NCBI RefSeq assembly: GCF_014644535.1
Contig: NZ_BMKW01000002.1
Coordinates: forward strand, 459,034 to 523,033
Direction of reading: 5' to 3'
From: Neoroseomonas lacus
GTDB taxonomy: Bacteria; Pseudomonadota; Alphaproteobacteria; Acetobacterales; Acetobacteraceae
Length of the DNA stretch: 64,000 bases
Below, one piece after another: positions 17,354 through 25,638 of the stretch. Under the pieces are notes generated by a model. That model saw only the letters and a program-made list of their open reading frames with translations, was not told where the DNA came from and did not search any database. A program made the position numbers and the translations under genes. Every line of letters starts with the position of its first letter. Within the stretch, counting starts at the first letter, position 1.

Positions 17354-18541
17354 TCAATCTCCCGCGACAGCAACCACCTCTCGCCGCCCCGCCCCGCGCC
17401 GCTCCAGCGCACGGCTGCCGAGCGCCGCGACGAGCGCCACCGCCGGCATCGCTGCCGCCACCCACGTCACCGCACCGAGCCCTGGCCCGTGGTCGATGAC
17501 CGCCCCGCCCAGCCACGCCCCCAGTGCATTGCCGAGATTGAACGCGGCGATGTTCAGGCTAGAGGCCAGGGTCTGCCCGGCCCCGCCCGCCGCTTCCAGC
17601 ACGCGGAGCTGCAACGGCGCGACCGTGGCGAAGGCCGCCGCGCCCAGCAGCCCGACTGCCACCACCGCCGCCACGCGGTCATGCAGCACGAAGGTCGCCG
17701 CGACCAGCACCACCGCCAGTGCCGCCAGCGTGCCGAACAGGGCCGGCATCAGTCGCCAATCCGCCAGCTTGCCACCGACCAGGTTGCCCAGGATCAGGCC
17801 GACGCCGAACACCAGCAGGATCGGCGACACGGCGGCTTCGGAGAAGCCGGTGATCGTCACCAGGATCGGCTGGATGTAGCTGAACACCGCGAAGACGCCG
17901 CCGAAGCCCAGCACCGTCATCAACAGCCCCAGCAACACCTGCGGGCGGCGCAGCACGGCGAGTTCCTCGGCCAGGGGCACGGTATCCCGCCGCGCAGCGT
18001 CCCGCGGCACGATCAGTGCCAGCGCCGCGAAGGCCAGGACGCCGATCGCCGCGACCGCCCAGAAGGTCGCCCGCCAGCCATGGTCGAAGCCCAGCCAGGC
18101 GCCGAACGGCACGCCCAGCAGCGTCGCCACCGTCAACCCGGTGAACATCAGGGCGATGGCCGAGGCGCGACGTTCCGGCGCGACCAGCCCGGCGGCGACG
18201 ACCGAACCGACGCCGAAGAAGGTGCCGTGGGCCAAGGCGGTGACAACACGCGCGGCCATCAGTGCGCCATAGCTCGGCGCGACGGCGCAGGCGATGTTGC
18301 CGATGGTGAAGATCGCCATCAGCGCCATCAGCACGGTCTTGCGCGGCAGGCGCCGCGTCGCGATGGTCAGCACCGGCGCGCCGACGAAGACGCCGAGCGC
18401 ATAGCCCGACACCAGCAGGCCGGCGGCAGAGATCGAGACGCCAAGATCGGTCGAGACCTGCAGCAGCAGGCCCATGATGACGAATTCGGTGACGCCGATG
18501 CCAAAGGCACCCGCGGCAAGGGCATAGACGGCGATGGGCAA
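17354..18541 (-). CDS. MFS transporter, arabinose-efflux (DHA1) type
   Basis: A 395-residue inner-membrane protein with 12 predicted helices. It opens AAGAFGIGVTEFVIMGLL, which is characteristic of the AraJ/YdhP branch of DHA1 drug and sugar exporters. GYALGVFVGAPVLTIATRRL is the motif A region, and FTGLTVATLLGVPFGAWLG is the antiporter motif C-like segment. It likely exports a small molecule with proton antiport. A LysR gene is transcribed divergently 101 bp away and is the obvious candidate regulator. Confidence 0.87.
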   Translation of the reverse strand: MPIAVYALAAGAFGIGVTEFVIMGLLLQVSTDLGVSISAAGLLVSGYALGVFVGAPVLTIATRRLPRKTVLMALMAIFTIGNIACAVAPSYGALMAARVVTALAHGTFFGVGSVVAAGLVAPERRASAIALMFTGLTVATLLGVPFGAWLGFDHGWRATFWAVAAIGVLAFAALALIVPRDAARRDTVPLAEELAVLRRPQVLLGLLMTVLGFGGVFAVFSYIQPILVTITGFSEAAVSPILLVFGVGLILGNLVGGKLADWRLMPALFGTLAALAVVLVAATFVLHDRVAAVVAVGLLGAAAFATVAPLQLRVLEAAGGAGQTLASSLNIAAFNLGNALGAWLGGAVIDHGPGLGAVTWVAAAMPAVALVAALGSRALERRGAGRREVVAVAGD

Positions 18542-18626
18542 GGCAGCCTCCGACGGCTTCAGTTGTGATGCACTGCAACATGGACGCCGCGGAGCTGTGA
18601 ACTATACGGAAGGATGGAACATCACT

Positions 18627-18643
18627 TGTGAGGTGACGTCACA
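18627..18643. promoter_or_regulatory. TGTGA-N7-TCACA inverted repeat at the LysR start
   Basis: TGTGA (18627-18631) and TCACA (18639-18643) form a 5-bp inverted repeat with a 7-bp spacer, abutting the LysR ATG and containing its ribosome-binding site. The spacing (T-N11-A type) fits a LysR-type autoregulatory site. It also includes the palindrome GTGACGTCAC. Assignment is inference. Confidence 0.35.
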
Positions 18644-19548
18644 TGCCCCGCCCGGAGATCAATCGTAGCGCCGAGATGGAGGTCTTCACCCAGGTCGTCG
18701 CCCATGCGGGCTTCTCGGCGGCGGCGCGAGCGCTTCGCATGACGCCCTCGGCAGTCAGCAAGCTCGTGGCGCGGCTGGAGGCACGGCTCGACGCGCGGCT
18801 GGTGAACCGGTCGACGCGGCGGATGCAGCTGACGGCAGAGGGCTTGGCCTTTCACGATCGCTGCCAGCGTATCCTCGCCGATATCGAGGAAGCCGAGCGC
18901 GAGGCGGCCGCCGGCGCGGCGCCGCGCGGGCGGGTGCGCGTCAATGCCAGCGTGCCTTTCGGCACCCATCACCTGCTGCCGCTGGTGCCGGGCTTCTTGG
19001 AGCGCTTTCCCGAGGTGACGCTCGACATCGTGCTGAGCGACCAGGTGATCGACCTGCTGGAACAGCGCGCCGACGTCGCCATCCGGGTCGGGCCGCTGCG
19101 CAATTCGCAGCTGGTGGCGCGCAAGCTCGGCAGCAGCGCGATGGTGGTGGTCGCAGCACCCGCCTACCTCGCCCGCCACGGCATGCCGGGCAGCTTGGCG
19201 GCGCTGACGACGCATAATCTGATCGGCTTCAACTTCGCTCGCAGCTTCGAGGAATGGCCGTTCCTGGAAGATGGCCGCATCGCCACGGTCGCGGCCTGCG
19301 GCAATGCCCAGGTGGGCGACGGCGAATCAGCGCGGCAATTGGCCCTGGCGGGTGTCGGTCTGGCGCGGCTGGCGCATATTCATGTCGGGCCGGACATCGC
19401 CGCGGGCCGGCTCGTGCCGGTGCTGGAGGCGCTCAACCCCGGTGACCGGGAGGAGATCCATGCCATCCACGCCAGTCAGGCCGGGCGCATGCCCAGCCGC
19501 GTCCGCGTCTTCATCGATCATCTGGTGAAAGCGATCCGCCTGGGGTGA
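18643..19548 (+). CDS. LysR-family transcriptional regulator
   Basis: A 301-residue regulator with an N-terminal winged helix-turn-helix (MEVFTQVVAHAGFSAAARAL, TPSAVSKLVARLEARL) and a C-terminal periplasmic-binding-like effector domain. The sequence around RVNASVPFGTHHLLPLVPGF and the late RLAHIHVGPDIAAGRLVPVL fits the large DsdC/CrgA-like group that usually regulates a divergently encoded neighbour. That neighbour is the DHA1 exporter. The ATG is preceded by GAGGT. Confidence 0.9.
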   Translation: MPRPEINRSAEMEVFTQVVAHAGFSAAARALRMTPSAVSKLVARLEARLDARLVNRSTRRMQLTAEGLAFHDRCQRILADIEEAEREAAAGAAPRGRVRVNASVPFGTHHLLPLVPGFLERFPEVTLDIVLSDQVIDLLEQRADVAIRVGPLRNSQLVARKLGSSAMVVVAAPAYLARHGMPGSLAALTTHNLIGFNFARSFEEWPFLEDGRIATVAACGNAQVGDGESARQLALAGVGLARLAHIHVGPDIAAGRLVPVLEALNPGDREEIHAIHASQAGRMPSRVRVFIDHLVKAIRLG

Positions 19549-19563
19549 CCCGGCGGGGCGATC

Positions 19564-20106
19564 TCACTCAGCTGCCTCGGCGAGTTCGACGGGCACCACT
19601 TCGACCTGCGCCACGCCGCTGCGGATCATGTCGAGATTCTGGGCGATGCGCGGGCTGAGGTCGACGATGCGGCCACGCGACCAGGGGCCGCGATCCTGCA
19701 CTGTGCCGGTCACCGACAGGCCGTTCTGCAGATTGGTCACGCGCACAATGGTGCCAAATGGCAGGGTGCGATGCGCGATGGTGTCGGACGCCGGGTCGAA
19801 CCGCCCGCCGCTCGCCATGCGCCGGCCTGTGAAGCGGCGCGAATAGTAGGAAGCCGTGCCAACCTGCGGGTCACCCACGGCGCGGCCGAGATCAGGGGAG
19901 GCCGTGACCGGCCCCGAGGAACCATCGGCGATGCCCTCGGCCGATTGGGCGCAGCCCATGGTCAGCGCCGAGAGGCTGATCACCGCGCAGCTGGCCGCCG
20001 CCCGCAGGGCAGTCGTCCGCATCCGCCCGGCCCGGGATGCGGTCGCGGCGCGGGGGAGCGCAACGCGGCCGTCACGGGCCTGAAGAGAGAAGCTTTGGAA
20101 CCCCAT
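19564..20106 (-). CDS. rlpA: RlpA-like septal ring lytic protein
   Basis: A 180-residue protein with a signal sequence (residues about 35-60, ending LTMGC) that may be a lipobox, although Met at -2 is unusual. The double-psi beta-barrel domain runs from GTASYYSRRFTGRRMASG through TLPFGTIVRVTNLQNG to DRGPWSRGRIVDLS, the RlpA signature containing the catalytic Asp. There is no C-terminal SPOR domain, so targeting to denuded septal glycan would need another route. The start at 20106 is supported by AAGGAG eight bases upstream. Confidence 0.87.
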   Translation of the reverse strand: MGFQSFSLQARDGRVALPRAATASRAGRMRTTALRAAASCAVISLSALTMGCAQSAEGIADGSSGPVTASPDLGRAVGDPQVGTASYYSRRFTGRRMASGGRFDPASDTIAHRTLPFGTIVRVTNLQNGLSVTGTVQDRGPWSRGRIVDLSPRIAQNLDMIRSGVAQVEVVPVELAEAAE

Positions 20107-20516
20107 GAGGGAATCTCCTTGGTGGTCCTGGCTGCGCGAGCCGTTGGGGGGATGCGTCCGGCGACGCACGAGAATCTCCAAAGGGGAGAAAATGACAGAA
20201 ATGATAGACACACCTGCGCCTTGTCCTGCTGCCATGCAACAATTCCTGGCGACTGGCAACAGTCCCGCCCAACCATGGCAACATCAGGGCAGGGGCAACG
20301 CCTCCGCCGACTGGCCGCCCTTCAATCTATTCGTGAAGTACTGACGTCAATTTTATATTGAGACTTGCCCAAGCCGGAATTGAATTGATCGGCATGTATA
20401 TTGTATTCGCACCCAATTCACCGACCCACCGAAAGCCTCGCCCCGCCACCTGTGGACAGCCGCCGGATCAAGGCTTAGTCCCCTGATTTTCCGAAGCAGG
20501 ACGGGCACGACGATCC
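20107..20516. other. 410-bp divergent intergenic region with a candidate small ORF
   Basis: The region separates rlpA (minus) from the amidohydrolase (plus). The part nearest the amidohydrolase (20320-20420) is markedly AT-richer than the rest of the window and probably carries promoters. It includes TGTATATTGTATTCG-like sequence near 20395. A possible 50-residue gene at 20192-20344 is listed separately. Nothing else was recognised. Confidence 0.5.
20192..20344 (+). CDS. Candidate small protein, 50 residues
   Basis: ATG at 20192 follows AAGGGGAGAAA, a strong Shine-Dalgarno with a short spacer, and opens a 50-codon frame beginning MTEMIDTPAPCPAAMQQF and ending ADWPPFNLFVKY. The composition is unlike the Arg/Ala/Pro-rich shadow frames common here, with several aromatic and acidic residues. 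I recognise no family. It could equally be chance; conservation would settle it. Confidence 0.35.
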   Translation: MTEMIDTPAPCPAAMQQFLATGNSPAQPWQHQGRGNASADWPPFNLFVKY

Positions 20517-21761
20517 ATGAGCGGCACCAATCAGCGCATCGACGGAAAGCGGCTGTGGGACAGCCTGATGGCGATGGCCGAGATCGGCGCGACGCCGAAG
20601 GGAGGCGTGAAGCGCCTGACCCTGTCCGATGTCGACAAGAAGGGTCGCGACCAGTTCAAGGGCTGGTGCGAGGCGCTGGGCCTGACGGTGCGCGTCGATG
20701 CCATCGGCAACATGTTCGCCCGGCGCGAGGGGCGCGACCCCAAGCGCCTGCCGGTGCTCCTCGGCAGCCATCTCGACAGCCAGCCCACCGGCGGCAAGTT
20801 CGACGGTGCCCTCGGCGTGATTGCCGGGCTCGAGGTGATGCAATCGCTCAATGACCTGAACATCACCACCGAGGCGCCGATCGAACTGGTCAACTGGACC
20901 GATGAGGAAGGCTCCCGCTTCGGCCATTCGTTGATGGGTTCCGGCGTGTGGGCCGGCATCTACACGCAGGACAAGGCCTACAACCTTCGCGACGTGGATG
21001 GCGTGTCGGTCTCCGAAGCGCTCGACCAGATCGGCTACAAGGGCGAGCACGCGGCGAAGCCTTTCCCCGCTGATGCCTATTTCGAGTTGCATATCGAGCA
21101 GGGTCCGATCCTCGAGCGCGAGGGCAAGCAGGTCGGCATCGTGACCGGAGCGCAGGCGCAGGTCTGGTACGACGCAGTGATCATCGGGCAGGAAAGCCAT
21201 GCCGGCACGACGCCGCCCTCGGCGCGCAAGGATGCTCTGGTCGCCGCCGCCCGGGTGGTGACGTTGGTCGACCAGCTGATGCGCGCGCGCGGTGAAGATG
21301 GCCGCGGGACGATCGGCTTCCTGCAGATCGCCCAGCCCTCGCGCAATGTGGTGCCCGGCGAGGTGCGCTTCTCCGTCGAGTTCCGCCACCCCGACGATGC
21401 CGAGATCAAGACGCTGGCCGCGACCTTCCCGGCCGAGGCGCAGCGCCTGGTGGCCGAGACCGGTTGTCGGCTCGAGCTGACCGAGTTGTTTCACATCCCG
21501 GCGCAGCCTTTCGACCCGTCCTGCGTGGACCTGGTCCGCCAGGCGACGCAGCGGCTGGGCTTCTCCTCGCGCGAGATCATTTCCGGCGCCGGCCACGATG
21601 CGGTCTATGTCGCGCGTTCGGTCCCGACGGCGATGATCTTCACGCCGTGCAAGGACGGCCTGTCCCACAACGAGGCCGAGAGCATCCAGCCCGACGAGGC
21701 CGAAGCCGGCTGCCAGGTGCTGTTCGAGGCGGTCCTCGCCCGCGCCAATCGCCTGCTCTGA
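20517..21761 (+). CDS. M20-type Zn-dependent amidohydrolase (carbamoylase/allantoate amidohydrolase family)
   Basis: A 414-residue di-metal hydrolase of the HyuC/AllC/beta-ureidopropionase group, which hydrolyses N-carbamoyl amino acids or allantoate. The metal ligands are visible in GSHLDSQPTGGKFDGALG, NWTDEEGSRF, FELHIEQG and GLSHNEAE. The dimerisation lid contains SHAGTTP. EGSRFGHSLMGSGVW is typical for the subgroup. There is no adjacent hydantoinase or allantoinase to fix the substrate. The start is ATG after an AT-rich promoter region. Confidence 0.9.
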   Translation: MSGTNQRIDGKRLWDSLMAMAEIGATPKGGVKRLTLSDVDKKGRDQFKGWCEALGLTVRVDAIGNMFARREGRDPKRLPVLLGSHLDSQPTGGKFDGALGVIAGLEVMQSLNDLNITTEAPIELVNWTDEEGSRFGHSLMGSGVWAGIYTQDKAYNLRDVDGVSVSEALDQIGYKGEHAAKPFPADAYFELHIEQGPILEREGKQVGIVTGAQAQVWYDAVIIGQESHAGTTPPSARKDALVAAARVVTLVDQLMRARGEDGRGTIGFLQIAQPSRNVVPGEVRFSVEFRHPDDAEIKTLAATFPAEAQRLVAETGCRLELTELFHIPAQPFDPSCVDLVRQATQRLGFSSREIISGAGHDAVYVARSVPTAMIFTPCKDGLSHNEAESIQPDEAEAGCQVLFEAVLARANRLL

Positions 21762-22224
21762 CGCGCTGGGTCATGCGTACCGCGGCGAACCAGCCCCTCT
21801 GGCGACCACCGGGGCCGGTTCGCGCGCGCATCTGCGAGAGGGGATGACGGCGGTGCGTCCCGGCCGCGCCGAGAGCCTGGCTGACGGGATCGCCCCATGC
21901 CAGGGCCACATCACCGCTTGCGTCAGGAACACGACGCTGCTCGTCCGGACACCGGCCGGCACCCCGACGCAATGCCATCCCCGGAGGCCGAGCTCGACCT
22001 CCAGGGTACGCTTTTCTTCCACGACCGGCCTGAGAGGGTCGCTGGCGGCGCGTGCGTCTTCGGCCCCCCATCGGGGCAAGCCGCTGCCGGCGCCCCGCCG
22101 GCCTTCTGTCCCTTCGCACATGTCGACGCGGCGCAGCAGCCTGGCGCACGATGCGGCCACGCGCGACATGTCTGGTCCGGCCTGGTCCCGCCTGCGCCGT
22201 CAGGCGCCGCCTGAAGGGGGTTCG
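21762..22224. other. Intergenic region without recognised gene
   Basis: About 460 bp before the ABC-type gene. An in-frame ATG at 21844 would extend that gene by 127 residues, but the extension is low-complexity Arg/Ser/Pro/Thr-rich sequence without resemblance to a protein. Frames on the other strand are equally unconvincing. No regulatory element was recognised. Confidence 0.45.
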
Positions 22225-24042
22225 ATGATCGGCACCACCGAGCCAAGCCACCCGCAGCACTTCGTCCGCGACTTCGCCAGGATCGCCGGCCCATACTGGA
22301 CCGGGCGGGGGCGTTGGCGGCCGCGGCTGCTGACCACGATGCTCGCCCTGCTGGTAGTCGCCCAGGTGGCACTCGCGATCCGGCTGAACATCTGGAGCGC
22401 GGATCTGTTCGATGCGCTGGAACGGCGCTCGACTGACCGCGCGATGACCCAGATCGGTATCTTCGGCCTCATCGTGCTTGGCACCATGGCGACCAACACC
22501 GCACATCTCGTCGTGCGACGTCATCTGCAGTTCGATTGGCGACGCTGGCTGACGACGCGGGTGATCGGCGACTGGATGGAGGATGCGCGGCACTACCAGG
22601 CCGACCTCATCCCCGGCGACCACGCCAACCCGGACGGGCGGATCGCCGAAGACGTCCGCATCGCCACCGAAGTCGCCATCGAGCTGGCCAGCACCCTGTT
22701 CTACTGCATTCTCCTGCTGATCACCTTCGTCGGCATCCTGTGGTCGCTGTCAGGCTGGATCAGCGTTGCCGGCCTCGACGTGCCCGGGCACCTCGTCGTG
22801 CTCGCCTTCGTCTATGCCGGCACGGGCGCCGTGGTCGCCTTCCTGCTGGGCCGTCCACTCGTGCGCGCCACCGACACGCGGCAGACGAAAGAGGCCGATT
22901 TCCGCTTCAGCCTGGTGCGCGCGCATGAGAGCGGCGAACCGATCGCCGTCGCGCGCGGCGAACCGCTGGAGCGCGAACGCCTGGAGACGGTCTTCGAGAC
23001 CATCGCGCGATCCTGGTACGACCAGTCCATCGGCCTGGCGCGGTTGCTGGCCTTCTCCTCAGGCTATGTGGCGCTGGCCGGCGTGTTTCCGATCCTGGTC
23101 GGCACGCCGCGCTTCCTCGATGGCTCGCTCTCGCTCGGGCGGTTGATCCAGTCGGGGCAGGCGTTCCAGCAGGTCACCGCCGCGCTGTCGTGGCCGGTCG
23201 ACAACCTTGCCCTGATCGCCGGATGGCGCGCCTCGGTGGAGCGTGTGCTGATGCTCGACGAGGCGGTCCGCATCGTTGCGCTGGAAGCCGCACGCACCGG
23301 GGAGACCGCGCTCAACCTCGACCGCGTGCCGACATCGCAACTCGGGGTCCGCGACCTGTGGGTCGCAACACCCGACGGCACCACCATGCTGTCGAACCTC
23401 ACCTTGCAGGTGGAGCCGGGCCAGCACGTGCTGGTTGACGGCGACCCGGAGGCGGCGAGCGCGTTGTTCCGCGTGCTGGCCGGCATCTGGCCCTGGGGCC
23501 GCGGCCAGGTGGTTCTGCCGGCCGATGCCGGGATGATCGCTGTCGGTCCCTGGCCGTTCCTACCGCAGGGATCGCTGCGCCAAGCGTTGGCCTTTCCGGG
23601 GACGGCGGACCGTCACGATGATGCGGCGCTGCAAGACGCGCTTGCCGGCGTGGGTCTCGCACATCTCGCGGCGCGGCTGGACGAAATGGCCGACTGGACG
23701 CGCGCATTGACCCCGGCGGAAGTGCAGCGACTGTCCTTCGCGCGGATCATTCTGTTGCGTCCGCACTGGATCGTACTGGGCGATGCGACGGATGCGCTCG
23801 ACCCGGACTCAGCCGATGCCATGCTACGCGTGATCGCTGAACGGTTACCGCAAGCCGGCATCGTCCTGATCGGGCGACACCCGGGATCCGCGGAGATCTT
23901 CAGCCGGCGCCTGACGCTGGAGCGTGCTGCCGACGGCGAAGTCCTGCTCAATGAGGTCTACGCAAGGCGGCAGGCGGCCAAGATGCCGCGCCGCCGGCCA
24001 CTCGGCGTGATCGATCGGATGCGAGAAGGGTACGGGCGCTGA
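22225..24042 (+). CDS. SbmA/YddA-type ABC membrane protein with degenerate ATPase domain
   Basis: A 605-residue protein: an N-terminal SbmA/BacA-like membrane domain (about residues 30-330, six helices, with FDALERRSTDRAM, NPDGRIAEDVR and the ADFRFSLVRAHESGEPIA coupling region) joined to a YddA-like nucleotide-binding domain (about 370-580). The core ATPase motifs are lost. Walker A reads GDPEAASALFR, with Ala for the Lys. The signature reads LTPAEVQRLSFAR instead of LSGGE. Walker B reads WIVLGDATDALD instead of LDEATSALD. The switch His is displaced (IGRHPG). The Q-loop (FLPQGSLRQAL) and D-loop remain. SbmA and BacA lack an NBD and run on proton force, so this may be an intermediate form. 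ATG at 22225 follows AAGGGGG. Confidence 0.85.
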   Translation: MIGTTEPSHPQHFVRDFARIAGPYWTGRGRWRPRLLTTMLALLVVAQVALAIRLNIWSADLFDALERRSTDRAMTQIGIFGLIVLGTMATNTAHLVVRRHLQFDWRRWLTTRVIGDWMEDARHYQADLIPGDHANPDGRIAEDVRIATEVAIELASTLFYCILLLITFVGILWSLSGWISVAGLDVPGHLVVLAFVYAGTGAVVAFLLGRPLVRATDTRQTKEADFRFSLVRAHESGEPIAVARGEPLERERLETVFETIARSWYDQSIGLARLLAFSSGYVALAGVFPILVGTPRFLDGSLSLGRLIQSGQAFQQVTAALSWPVDNLALIAGWRASVERVLMLDEAVRIVALEAARTGETALNLDRVPTSQLGVRDLWVATPDGTTMLSNLTLQVEPGQHVLVDGDPEAASALFRVLAGIWPWGRGQVVLPADAGMIAVGPWPFLPQGSLRQALAFPGTADRHDDAALQDALAGVGLAHLAARLDEMADWTRALTPAEVQRLSFARIILLRPHWIVLGDATDALDPDSADAMLRVIAERLPQAGIVLIGRHPGSAEIFSRRLTLERAADGEVLLNEVYARRQAAKMPRRRPLGVIDRMREGYGR

Positions 24043-24387
24043 CGGGGAAGGCTTGCGCTACTGACTGGCCTCACAGGCGAAGCAGCGTCACCGCCGTTCT
24101 GCCCGTCGTGCTTCATCCAGTCATGGCTCGAAGGTCCTGCGATGCGGGAAGGTTCGAACCGAACCGGTTGCATTGCCTGTCAGTGACAGTGGCGCGGCCA
24201 TCCCGCATCGGACGACACCGGTCTGCCATCTACGTCAACAAACGGCGGCGTACCGGGAGGTCTCTCCCCCGCCCCTCCTGCCACTCGATCGTGATTGGTT
24301 CACATTCGTTCACCCACCACGCTCTAACCTATTGTTTGATTGCGCGATTCAGACCTCCGGTGCATTCGCACCCGCGGCCATCACGAT
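24043..24387. other. Intergenic region without recognised gene
   Basis: A 345-bp convergent spacer. The right half is AT-richer and has a TTCACATTCGTTCAC direct repeat. No gene, terminator or RNA was recognised. Confidence 0.45.
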
Positions 24388-24669
24388 CTAGGCTGAAACC
24401 AGCACCTCGCCGCGCGTGACGACCGGCGGCTGTGGCAGCAACTCGGTGAGGTTCGCCGCGACGATGCCGCGCACGGCCTCATGCGCCGCCTCGGCATGTT
24501 CCCGGGTATCGAAGAGACTGACGGAGAACACCCCCTCCTCGCTGCGCCCGGCCCAATAGGCCTGGAAGCCCGGGTGCCCCTTCAGCATCGGCAGGACCAA
24601 GGCTTCGACGTGACGCACGATCTCCTCGACCGATCCGGTCGCGGCGTAGCTGCGGATGGTGACGTACAT
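24388..24669 (-). CDS. ABM-domain (antibiotic biosynthesis monooxygenase-like) protein
   Basis: A 93-residue ferredoxin-like alpha/beta protein. MYVTIRSYAATGSVEEIVR, MLKGHPGFQAYWAGRSE and the FDTREHAEAAHEAV helix fit the dimeric ABM fold used by small cofactor-free monooxygenases and stress proteins. No catalytic residues can be assigned. It is a single-gene unit; the start ATG at 24669 is followed upstream by a GGGAGG-type ribosome-binding site. Confidence 0.7.
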   Translation of the reverse strand: MYVTIRSYAATGSVEEIVRHVEALVLPMLKGHPGFQAYWAGRSEEGVFSVSLFDTREHAEAAHEAVRGIVAANLTELLPQPPVVTRGEVLVSA

Positions 24670-24812
24670 GTTTTTTTCCCTCCCCGTTGCGGTTTGCCGC
24701 CCTGCAGTGCTGCGCCCGCAGCGCGGTCTGCGTCAATCAAACGATGCATCACCGCGGCGGCGAGTTCGGCCCGAGGACCTTGCCGGTTGCCGGCGGCGAC
24801 GCTTCCGGTCGG

Positions 24813-25574
24813 TCAGCCAGCCACAGCCCTGGCCACCATGGCGGCCGCGGCCGCGGCGCTCGCGCCGATCATCACGGCCTGGACGGCCCCGCGCAGCGCC
24901 GGCAGGCCGGTGGCGCAAGCGCGCAGCCAGCCAAGCCCTGCCATCGCGATCCCGGTCAGCGCCGCGGAGATGGCGAGGGCGGTGGGCGCCCCAGTGACCA
25001 GGATGAAGGGCGCGAGCGGCACCAGCCCGCCCGCCACGCTGGCGAAGCCGGTGGTCAGGGCGGCTTGCGCCGCACGCTGCGGCTCGGGTTCCTTCAGGTC
25101 GAGTTCGAAACGCATCATGAAATCGACCCAGCGGCGCTGATCGGCACAGATGGAGTCGACCGACAGGCGCAGCGCATCCCCCCGCACGCCGTAGCGATGC
25201 AGGATGGCGGCAACCTCCCATCGCTCGCGGTCGGCGTACTCGACCGTCTCCTCCTCCTCGCGCCCGCGCTCGGCCAGGTAGTGGTCGGCCTCGTTGCGCG
25301 CATCGAGGTAACCGCGAAGGCTCCGGGCGATGCCGCCGGCGGCGATCACGGCGAGGCCCGCGGTCACCACCAGCGGGTTCGCCGCGCCGGCGCCCGACAG
25401 GCCGGCGGCCAGGGCAAACGGCAGGGTCAGCGCATCCGCCGCGCCGATCACCAGGTCGCGGACGACGGCATTCTGGGCGACGTGCATTTCCTCATGCGGC
25501 GGGCCGGCCGGCATGGCCCAGAGGCCGTCTCGGTTCAGCGTCTCGGCAGCGGGGCTTGGTGCGGGCGTGTCCAT
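24813..25574 (-). CDS. VIT1/CCC1-family transporter
   Basis: A 253-residue membrane protein of the vacuolar iron transporter family. An N-terminal region leads into DLVIGAADALTLPFALAAGL, the substrate-path helix with conserved Asp. The cytoplasmic acidic/helical domain follows (YLAERGREEEETVEY), then three more helices. The Glu-rich segment corresponds to the metal-binding domain of VIT1. It likely exports or sequesters Fe2+ or Mn2+ by proton antiport. It is divergent from the Ca2+/H+ antiporter gene 64 bp away, making this a small cation-transport island. Confidence 0.85.
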   Translation of the reverse strand: MDTPAPSPAAETLNRDGLWAMPAGPPHEEMHVAQNAVVRDLVIGAADALTLPFALAAGLSGAGAANPLVVTAGLAVIAAGGIARSLRGYLDARNEADHYLAERGREEEETVEYADRERWEVAAILHRYGVRGDALRLSVDSICADQRRWVDFMMRFELDLKEPEPQRAAQAALTTGFASVAGGLVPLAPFILVTGAPTALAISAALTGIAMAGLGWLRACATGLPALRGAVQAVMIGASAAAAAAMVARAVAG

Positions 25575-25638
25575 GGCGGGCAGGCTAGCGGATCATCGGC
25601 GGCGCGACAGGTTCGCAACTGCCGGGACCGGCAAGGCC

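Noticed and set aside
21844-22224. N-terminal extension of the SbmA/YddA-like gene
   Set aside because: The 127 extra residues are low-complexity with no membrane or signal features, and a good ribosome-binding site precedes the ATG at 22225.
22225-24042. Pseudogene or frameshifted ABC transporter
   Set aside because: The frame is uninterrupted over 605 codons and the non-catalytic parts of the domain are well preserved, so it is treated as a functional gene with altered motifs.
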